From an uncultured Collinsella sp. (GTDB lineage Bacteria; Actinomycetota; Coriobacteriia; Coriobacteriales; Coriobacteriaceae): DNA of 6,073 bases. The stretch is from contig CAAECT010000109.1 in assembly GCA_900754435.1 (NCBI GenBank), forward strand, positions 1-6,073. Direction: 5' to 3'. The notes under the pieces are model-generated. The model was not told where the DNA came from. It saw nothing but the letters and a program-made list of their open reading frames with translations, and did not search any database. Positions within the stretch are counted from its first letter, which is position 1. Each line of letters begins with the position of its first letter. Both the position numbers and the translations under genes were made by a program. Shown piece after piece: positions 1 through 4,237 of this stretch.

Positions 1-489
1 GGGGGAGGGCGTGGCAGCAGCCTGGGCCGTGTCGGTTGCCGGGGACATTGTGGCGATACCGGCGGCCGTGCCGCTCGCTACGCCAGTCCCGGCACCGGCG
101 CCGCCAACGCCCGAAGCCGCCCGCACGGCCTCCGAGCGCTTCAGCGCAACGCGGATCCGTGCGAACAACTCCTCAATCGCAAACGGCTTGGTCAGGTAAT
201 CGTCGGCGCCGGCATCGAGCCCGGCCACCTTGTCCATCACGGCATCTCGCGCGGTGACCATAATCACCGGCACATCCTTGTGCTTGCGTACGCGCCGCAG
301 GACCTCCATGCCGTTGAGCTGCGGCAACAACACGTCGAGCAGAATCAGATCGTAGTCGCGCTCCAGCGCCAGGTTTACGGCGGTGCGGCCGTCGGCGGCG
401 TGCTCCACCTGGTAGCCCTCGTGCTCCAGCTCGAGCGTCACAAAGCGGGCGATTTTCTCCTCGTCCTCTACGATCAGGATTCGTGCCAT
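1..489 (-). CDS. OmpR/PhoB-type response regulator, receiver domain (C-terminus cut by window edge)
   Basis: This is the N-terminal 163 codons of a two-component response regulator; the reading frame is still open at the left edge. Residues 1-118 form a complete receiver domain: acidic pocket E8/D9 in ILIVEDEEKI, phospho-acceptor D52 in LLDVLLPQLNG, switch threonine T79 in VTAR, and the invariant K101 in DYLTKPF. The ADDYLTKPF and ELFARIRVALKR signature is typical of OmpR/PhoB regulators, so a winged-helix DNA-binding domain is expected beyond the window, but it is not seen. The start is ATG at 489, 18 bp after the stop of the upstream DUF4342 gene, so the two are very probably cotranscribed. 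A GGGGG run 6-7 nt before the ATG is the only ribosome-binding candidate. Residues about 119-163 are an unusually long Gly/Ala/Thr/Pro linker with almost no charge. Receiver identity is certain; the subfamily is inferred from the receiver alone. Confidence 0.94.
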   Translation of the reverse strand, partial: MARILIVEDEEKIARFVTLELEHEGYQVEHAADGRTAVNLALERDYDLILLDVLLPQLNGMEVLRRVRKHKDVPVIMVTARDAVMDKVAGLDAGADDYLTKPFAIEELFARIRVALKRSEAVRAASGVGGAGAGTGVASGTAAGIATMSPATDTAQAAATPSP

Positions 490-507
490 ACGTGCCCCCG
501 TCTGCGA

Positions 508-1050
508 TTACTTGTCGTCGTTCAGATTTTGCTTGATGTCGTCCGCGGCGTCGGCGGCGTGATTCATAAGGTTGTTGATGCTGCCGGGCACGTCGCCGTC
601 GCTGTCGATGCGGTATCGCATGCCAAAGAACAGGCCAATCAGCATCAGCCAAATCGTAGCGCCCCAGGCAAACAGGGCGATGATGGGGATCAGGATGGGG
701 ATGTTGAGGATGATCGCATCGCGGCGCGTGGCGATAAACTTGGTGTCCAGGCTCAGGCGGAAGAGCTTTTTGAGGTACTCCCACACGCTGTCCATCTTCT
801 TGGAGAAGTCGGTCTTTTCGCTCGACTTTTCGTAAGCGGCCTGCGCGGCGACCATCTCGGCCGAGGGCTCGTCGACCGGCGCGGACTCGGTGGCGGCGTG
901 CGCTGACGTGGTCTGTGTCTTGCCCTGCGACTCGAGCCAAATGATGGCATCCAGAACGTTGCCGTCGGCGGCGTCGAGCGCGGCTTTGGCATCGGTGTAG
1001 CTCACGTTGCACTTGGTGCGGATGGTTTCAACTTTTTCGAGGTCGTCCAT
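508..1050 (-). CDS. DUF4342 family membrane protein with N-terminal UBA-like domain
   Basis: This is a complete 180-residue protein. Residues 1-43 form a small helical UBA/TS-N-like domain. It has the DUF4342 pattern: a start like DDLEKVETIR, NVSYTDAKAALDAADGN at 15-31, then LDAIIWLE at 33-40. Residues 44-80 are a polar Ala/Ser/Glu-rich linker, and 81-100 are amphipathic. Residues about 112-145 are a long hydrophobic stretch that fits one long or two short membrane helices (ILNIPILIPIIALFAWG, then TIWLMLIGLFFGM). The tail is polar and acidic (DSDGD, DDIKQNLNDDK). The start at 1050 is supported by AAAGGA with 6 nt spacing (AGGA at 1057-1060 on the complement). The family has no established biochemical function. 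The 18-bp gap to the response regulator suggests a membrane or accessory role linked to that signalling system, which is inference. Family assignment is from the recognised sequence pattern. Confidence 0.9.
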   Translation of the reverse strand: MDDLEKVETIRTKCNVSYTDAKAALDAADGNVLDAIIWLESQGKTQTTSAHAATESAPVDEPSAEMVAAQAAYEKSSEKTDFSKKMDSVWEYLKKLFRLSLDTKFIATRRDAIILNIPILIPIIALFAWGATIWLMLIGLFFGMRYRIDSDGDVPGSINNLMNHAADAADDIKQNLNDDK

Positions 1051-1080
1051 GACCTGTCCTTTCGTTCGATGGGCGCGACG

Positions 1081-1097
1081 CCGGGCGATCTGCCCGG
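1081..1097 (-). other. Short GC-rich hairpin in the predicted operon leader
   Basis: CCGGGC and GCCCGG form a perfect 6-bp stem around a 5-nt GATCT loop, about 30 nt upstream of the DUF4342 start. If the promoter at 1169-1196 is right, it lies within the 5' leader. It has no T-tract on either side, so it is not an intrinsic terminator. Its role is unknown and it may be incidental in such GC-rich sequence. Confidence 0.3.
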
Positions 1098-1168
1098 GCG
1101 CGAGCGTTGCGTTCGGCGGTCTGCGTTGCGCGCCGCCGCCCCGCCCTTGGTCGAACTCTATAGTGCAG

Positions 1169-1196
1169 GTTATAGATTAAGCGATTCTTGAGCCAA
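1169..1196 (-). promoter_or_regulatory. Candidate sigma70-type promoter for the DUF4342/response-regulator operon
   Basis: On the minus strand, TTGGCT (1196-1191) and TATAAC (1174-1169) are separated by 16 bp. They match 4/6 of the -35 and 5/6 of the -10 consensus. The site lies in the only AT-rich stretch upstream of the operon and predicts a leader of about 110 nt before the ATG at 1050. A short inverted repeat, TCTTG-AGC-CAAGA on the plus strand, overlaps the -35 box and could be an operator. No transcript evidence is available. Confidence 0.5.
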
Positions 1197-1270
1197 GATT
1201 AATGTTGGATGAGTTTTTGGGTGGCGGTGGGGAAGGGAAAGGTGTCTTTTTGGATAGCTAGCAGCGAAGC

Positions 1271-1442
1271 CTAATACTTTTCCCGAAAAGTGAACGAGCT
1301 AAAACGGACCCCCGAAGCATCGACACTTTAAAGGTGCCGTTTCCTGTGGTTTCAATGCTGAAATCCCACGATTTTGCCGCCGAAAAATGCGGCTGTTTCA
1401 GGGGTCCAAAAACAGCCGTTCACTTCTCGGGAAAAGTATTAG
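1271..1442. repeat. 172-bp imperfect palindrome with 26-bp terminal inverted repeats (MITE-like or long-hairpin RNA)
   Basis: The left end (1271-1296, beginning CTAATACTTTTCCCG) and the right end (1417-1442, ending CGGGAAAAGTATTAG) are inverted copies matching at 25 of 26 positions. Pairing continues inward in the same register without gaps: 1306-1319 with 1394-1407 (12 Watson-Crick pairs, one G-T and one mismatch), then 1324-1329 with 1384-1389 (5 of 6). A central hairpin, TTTCA-ATGC-TGAAA at 1350-1363, sits on the exact centre of symmetry. Each end also contains its own small palindrome (CTTTTC-CC-GAAAAG on the left). The right arm contains an 8-bp hairpin (GGCTGTTT at 1391-1398 with AAACAGCC at 1410-1417). 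There is no coding sequence inside and no clear target-site duplication; GATAGC occurs on both flanks but not at the junctions. It could be a MITE or REP-like repeat, or a transcribed regulatory hairpin. Confidence 0.85.
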
Positions 1443-1593
1443 ACCTCGATAGCGGGGGGATGGGGTGCCGGTGCAAAACGGCGCCAAGGGTTGGTCGAGC
1501 AGGCGGTTTCTCCATTGATGTCCGCACGACATGTGACACTTACCCTGCCGCCCTGCTCTGCCGCGGCGGCATGTACCCAAACAACGGTCCTCT

Positions 1594-1599
1594 AAGGAG
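1594..1599 (+). promoter_or_regulatory. Ribosome-binding site deciding the start of the 79-residue gene
   Basis: AAGGAG, within TAAGGAG, lies 10 nt before ATG 1610. It is the only strong Shine-Dalgarno match in a reading frame that stays open from 1334, so it places the real start at 1610 rather than at any upstream ATG. Confidence 0.75.
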
Positions 1600-1609
1600 T
1601 TCGATATCG

Positions 1610-1849
1610 ATGAGTGATAACACCAAGCATCTCGCAAAGAAGTGCGTCAAGAACGCGGGGCCGTGCCTCGCGCTGTGCCTTGCCGGTGCAACGGTCGCGC
1701 TGCTGGCTGTTCTGGGGCCGTTTGATGTGCTCCGAAGTGCCAGTTCCCTGCACGTTTGCATGGCTCTTGTCGGCGCCATGATGACCGGCGGCGTGCTCGA
1801 TCTGGTTTTTTGGGTGCTTGACCCGTTTGGATGGAAAAACGAAGGGTAA
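1610..1849 (+). CDS. Small two-helix membrane protein, function unknown
   Basis: This is a 79-residue hypothetical protein. The N-terminus is polar and basic (MSDNTKHLAKKCVKN). Two hydrophobic segments follow: about 18-38 (PCLALCLAGATVALLAVLG) and about 47-71 (SLHVCMALVGAMMTGGVLDLV, then FWVL). The C-terminus is short and polar (DPFGWKNEG). Basic residues before the first helix suggest both termini face the cytoplasm in a helical hairpin. There are four cysteines, three of them in or next to the first helix or in the second (C12, C19, C23, C50), and no known motif. I do not recognise the family. The start is set by the AAGGAG at 1594-1599. The next gene begins 85 bp downstream on the same strand with no convincing terminator between them, so cotranscription with the phosphoesterase is possible. 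It could be a lineage-restricted protein. Confidence 0.72.
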   Translation: MSDNTKHLAKKCVKNAGPCLALCLAGATVALLAVLGPFDVLRSASSLHVCMALVGAMMTGGVLDLVFWVLDPFGWKNEG

Positions 1850-1934
1850 GCCCTAAGGGATGGAAGGGCTGGAACGGTCGGCTTAGTGATCGTGCAGAAT
1901 GTGGGCTAGCGACTTACAGGGAAGTGGTGATCCG

Positions 1935-2660
1935 ATGACAGTCTATGTGACGGGCGATATTCACGGCGGCGTCGACATGCAAAAGCTGCGCGACTGGGAG
2001 CTTGGGGATAGTCTGACGAGTGACGACTATCTGATTGTCGCGGGCGACTTTGGCTTTCCATGGGATTTCTCTGCCGAGGAATGCGGCGATATCGCCTGGT
2101 TGGAATCGCGTCCCTATACCGTGCTGTTCGTCGACGGCAACCACGAGCGTTTTGATCACTGGGCGGAGCGACCCATGGAGCTGTGGCACGGCGGGCTGAC
2201 GCAGCGTCTGTCGGATACCTCCCCCATACGGCGCCTGACGCGCGGCGAGGTTTTTAAGCTCGACGGCTCAACGATCTTTACCATGGGCGGCGCCACGAGC
2301 GTTGATAAGGAATATCGCATCCCGTATTCCAGCTGGTGGCCGCAGGAGCTGCCGGACGAGCGCAACTTTGAGGAGGCGCGGGCAAAGCTCGACAGCGTGG
2401 GCTGGAAGGTCGACTACGTAATCACCCACACCTGCTCTACGCGCATGCTTTCGCCCACGCTCTATCCGGCACCCGGCTGGAATTGCCCCGCCATTGATCG
2501 GCTTACGGCATTTTTCGATGAGCTGGAAGAACGCTTGGACTTCAAGCGCTGGTACTACGGCCATTTTCATCGCGACGCCAACCCGGCCGAGCGCCATACC
2601 ATGCTCTACGACTGTATCGTTCGCCTGGGCGACGAACTCCAGCCCTGGGATGTTGCGTAG
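1935..2660 (+). CDS. Calcineurin-like metallophosphoesterase
   Basis: This is a 241-residue cytoplasmic hydrolase with the full set of metallophosphoesterase motifs that coordinate a dinuclear metal centre: GDIHG (D8, H10), GDFG (D38), GNHE (N69, H70), a histidine in ITHTCS (H165), and GHFH (H210, H212). The fold and a phosphodiester or phosphomonoester cleavage chemistry are therefore well supported. The substrate is not: related small single-domain enzymes act on protein phosphates, nucleotides or cyclic nucleotides. No signal peptide or membrane helix is seen. I start it at ATG 1935 because the conserved strand MTVYVTGDIHG begins there and an AGGGAAG purine run lies about 10 nt upstream. 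An in-frame ATG at 1899 would add 12 residues but has no ribosome-binding site. The stop is 15 bp from the convergent gluQRS stop. Confidence 0.94.
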   Translation: MTVYVTGDIHGGVDMQKLRDWELGDSLTSDDYLIVAGDFGFPWDFSAEECGDIAWLESRPYTVLFVDGNHERFDHWAERPMELWHGGLTQRLSDTSPIRRLTRGEVFKLDGSTIFTMGGATSVDKEYRIPYSSWWPQELPDERNFEEARAKLDSVGWKVDYVITHTCSTRMLSPTLYPAPGWNCPAIDRLTAFFDELEERLDFKRWYYGHFHRDANPAERHTMLYDCIVRLGDELQPWDVA

Positions 2661-2675
2661 CGGCAAGGCGTTTGG

Positions 2676-3680
2676 CTACTCGGCCGTTACGGTGATGTTC
2701 TCCCGGTGTGCGCGGATGACGTCCCAGCTAAAGTGCTCGACCAGTTGCTCGGCAGAGCGCGGTGTGGTGTCCGGTGCGATGCCTGTTTGACCGGCGAGCC
2801 AGCCCAGCAATGCCTCGGGTGTGCCAAAGCGGGCGCGGAGCTCGCCCAGGTCCAGATCGCGATCGCGCTTGGAAAGGCGGCGGCCGTCCGGCGACATGAG
2901 CAGCGGAATGTGCGCGTAGTGCGGCGTGGGAAGTCCCAGCAGATGCTGCAGGTAGATTTGGCGCGGCGTGGAGCCCAACAGGTCGCATCCGCGCACGACC
3001 TCGGTGACGCCCATGGCAGCGTCGTCGACCACCACGGCTAGCTGATAGGCAAAAACGCCGTCGCTGCGGCGCACCAAAAAATCGCCGCACTCGGTGGCGA
3101 GCGCCTCGCATTGGGCCCCGTACGTGCGGTCCACGAATTCGATCACGTCGCCCGCGAGGTCGTCGATGTCGGGCACGCGCAGGCGCGTGGCCGGGGCGCG
3201 CAGGGCACTGCAGCGGGCGACCTCTTCGGCCGAAAGGCCTCGGCAGGCGCCGCGGTAGATGGGCGTGCCGTCGCTGGCGTGCGGCGCGCTCGCGGCGTGG
3301 AGCTCGGCGCGCGTGCAAAAGCAGGGGTAGGTGAGGCCGGCGCCCTGCAGCTGGTGCAAGGCGCTCTCGTACAGGTCCAGACGATCGTGCTGGTAGTAGG
3401 GGCCTTCGTCCCACTCGAGTCCCAGCCAGGCCAGGTCGTCAATCAGTTGAGCGGCAAGTTCCGGGCGCTTGCAGCGATCGTCCAGGTCCTCGATGCGCAG
3501 CACGATGTTGCCGCCCTGGCTGCGGGCCGAAAGCCACGAGCACAGGCAGCTGAACACGTTGCCCAGGTGCATGCGGCCCGAGGGCGACGGGGCAAAGCGA
3601 CCCACGACAGGTGCGGGAGAGGGAGCCGTCGTTGGCGCGTCCGCGGCGGGCGTTGCTATGTTGCGTGCGTTGATATCCAT
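2676..3680 (-). CDS. gluQRS: Glutamyl-queuosine tRNA(Asp) synthetase (GluQRS)
   Basis: This 334-residue paralogue of the glutamyl-tRNA synthetase catalytic domain activates glutamate with ATP and attaches it to the queuosine at position 34 of tRNA-Asp. Seen in the sequence: GRFAPSPSGRMHLGN at 27-41 (HIGH-type motif, HLGN), RIEDLDD at 62-68, VVRGCDLLGSTPRQIYLQ at 228-245, and the KMSKS-type loop RRLSKRD at 267-273. The GluQRS zinc ligands are present as C120, C122, Y142 and C146. The protein ends soon after the KMSKS loop and lacks the anticodon-binding domain, which separates it from true GluRS. Residues 1-25 are an Ala/Pro/Thr-rich extension before the usual family start. ATG 3680 has no Shine-Dalgarno but sits 7 nt after a TATACT box, suggesting leaderless translation. 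The frame stays open upstream to a TTG at 3797, but that would add an unrelated tail. It implies the cell makes or salvages queuosine. Confidence 0.96.
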   Translation of the reverse strand: MDINARNIATPAADAPTTAPSPAPVVGRFAPSPSGRMHLGNVFSCLCSWLSARSQGGNIVLRIEDLDDRCKRPELAAQLIDDLAWLGLEWDEGPYYQHDRLDLYESALHQLQGAGLTYPCFCTRAELHAASAPHASDGTPIYRGACRGLSAEEVARCSALRAPATRLRVPDIDDLAGDVIEFVDRTYGAQCEALATECGDFLVRRSDGVFAYQLAVVVDDAAMGVTEVVRGCDLLGSTPRQIYLQHLLGLPTPHYAHIPLLMSPDGRRLSKRDRDLDLGELRARFGTPEALLGWLAGQTGIAPDTTPRSAEQLVEHFSWDVIRAHRENITVTAE

Positions 3681-3687
3681 GCGGACG

Positions 3688-3693
3688 AGTATA
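3688..3693 (-). promoter_or_regulatory. -10 box for a leaderless gluQRS transcript
   Basis: TATACT on the minus strand (5/6 match to TATAAT) ends 7 nt before the gluQRS ATG at 3680, placing the predicted transcription start on or next to the A of the start codon. No Shine-Dalgarno is present between them. A -35 box at the usual spacing is not recognisable (CGCCTC at 3716-3711). This layout is characteristic of leaderless genes in actinobacteria. Confidence 0.55.
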
Positions 3694-3817
3694 GCGCGGG
3701 GCGCGATGGGGAGGCGTCGCTGTGGTCTGCAAGTTGTCGAGGCCCCGCATTGCGTATGGTGGGCCGCAGACTCGGTGCTTTGATTCCTGTCCATCAATTT
3801 GGCACCTTAGACAACAG

Positions 3818-3851
3818 AAACCCCGGCAGCTCTTCGCAACTGCCGGGGTTT
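3818..3851 (-). terminator. Strong intrinsic terminator-like hairpin
   Basis: AAACCCCGGCAG (3818-3829) and CTGCCGGGGTTT (3840-3851) form a perfect 12-bp stem with a 10-nt loop. Reading the minus strand, the stem is followed by an imperfect U-rich tail (CTGTTGTCT). Reading the plus strand, it is followed by CCGCGGAAAA with no U-tract, so minus-strand termination is favoured. A 12-bp palindrome (TTTCCGCGGAAA, 3849-3860) overlaps its edge and could form an alternative fold. No gene is visible upstream on the minus strand for it to end. It would insulate gluQRS from any transcript coming from the right. Confidence 0.6.
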
Positions 3852-3877
3852 CCGCGGAAAAGGGGGACATGATCCTC

Positions 3878-3928
3878 GAGCGAACGGCAAAGGGGCAAAC
3901 CGTTTTCGCTCAACTGCTTTATGCCCCT
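3878..3928 (-). other. Foldable segment: bulged hairpin with possible pseudoknot
   Basis: GAGCGAA+CGG (3878-3887) pairs with CCG+TTCGCTC (3900-3902 and 3905-3911), giving 10 bp with a 2-nt bulge around a 12-nt loop. The loop sequence AGGGGCA (3891-3897) can pair with TGCCCCT (3922-3928), either as an alternative hairpin or as an H-type pseudoknot. The segment lies just upstream of the 3818-3851 terminator when read on the minus strand. It could be part of a small non-coding RNA. It matches no RNA family I can recognise by eye. Confidence 0.35.
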
Positions 3929-4173
3929 CGACTGGCGGATCAATCAGCGCATGCCGCGCCCACACAAAGCCGCTACACCTGTGACGGAGCTGTGAAGTGG
4001 TATCTATTGCTGGCGCGGGACTCAGCCCAAGAGCGTCTCAAACGACAAATTTGTTGCTGTCTGTCGATTCAGCCCGATGATCCGTTTTCCTCCGTCCCCA
4101 ATAGATCATTTTCCAAGTGCCGGGGTGCGGGCGTGACTTTCATCCCGTTTGGCGCTCCGGTCGCCTAGATGTT

Positions 4174-4207
4174 CGTCATGCGTACCCGCAAACGTGGGAC
4201 AATGACG
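4174..4207. promoter_or_regulatory. Inverted repeat upstream of the DUF2207 gene (possible operator)
   Basis: CGTCAT (4174-4179) and ATGACG (4202-4207) are perfect inverted copies, with CCC/GGG arms nested inside (4185-4187 and 4196-4198). The site ends 17 bp before the Shine-Dalgarno of the DUF2207 gene, so it could be a repressor site or leader hairpin. The arms are short and chance occurrence is quite possible. Confidence 0.25.
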
Positions 4208-4237
4208 CTACTGGTATCACAGACAAAGGATGTGCCT

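Larger units (their letters stand above)
1051..1609. other. Gene-free divergent intergenic region
   Basis: This 559-bp region lies between the minus-strand DUF4342 operon and the plus-strand 79-residue gene. It holds the operon leader and promoter (to about 1200), a featureless G/T-rich stretch (1200-1270), a 172-bp palindromic element (1271-1442), and a stretch of about 165 bp before the next ribosome-binding site. I found no convincing promoter for the plus-strand gene there. The open frame that runs from 1334 through this region has no ribosome-binding site, begins inside the palindrome, and is not considered coding before 1610. Confidence 0.7.
3681..4237. other. Gene-free divergent intergenic region between gluQRS and the DUF2207 gene
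   Basis: This 557-bp region contains the gluQRS -10 box, the terminator hairpin at 3818-3851, the foldable segment at 3878-3928, a 10-bp palindrome ACAAATTTGT at 4045-4054, two similar GATC...TTTTCC motifs (4079-4090 and 4104-4114), and an inverted repeat CGTCAT/ATGACG at 4174-4207 close to the DUF2207 ribosome-binding site. I see no tRNA, and no open frame with both a ribosome-binding site and plausible protein composition. The frame open from 3722 to 4168 passes through the terminator hairpin and is not considered coding. No clear promoter for the DUF2207 gene is visible. Confidence 0.65.

Noticed and set aside
280..906. Plus-strand open frame of about 208 codons antisense to the operon
   Set aside because: It mirrors the codon bias of the real genes on the other strand, and its composition (Val, His, Gln, Gly runs) is not protein-like.
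173..1012. Long minus-strand open frame covering both the DUF4342 and response-regulator genes
   Set aside because: It is out of frame with two clearly recognisable proteins, is Arg-rich in the way GC-biased shadow frames are, and has no recognisable motif.
1334..1609. Upstream extension of the 79-residue gene to ATG 1334
   Set aside because: It starts inside the palindromic repeat and has no ribosome-binding site, while a strong AAGGAG precedes ATG 1610.
1849..1870. Hairpin AGCCCT/AGGGCT after the 79-residue gene as a terminator
   Set aside because: It has a stem of only 6 bp and no T-tract on the plus strand, so read-through to the phosphoesterase gene is likely.
1899..1934. Earlier ATG for the metallophosphoesterase
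   Set aside because: It has no ribosome-binding site, and the extra 12 residues precede the conserved first strand that begins at ATG 1935.
3681..3797. TTG start at 3797 adding 39 residues to GluQRS
   Set aside because: The added sequence resembles no GluQRS, and the -10 box at 3688-3693 lies inside it.
4021..4080. Minus-strand GGGCTGAATCGACAGAC resembling the start of tmRNA
   Set aside because: The tmRNA consensus is not fully matched, and no acceptor stem or T-loop partner is found nearby.
3722..4168. Plus-strand open frame of 148 codons (or 99 from ATG 3869)
   Set aside because: It runs through the terminator hairpin, the ATG 3869 has a purine run only 2 nt away, and the product has no recognisable domain or protein-like pattern.
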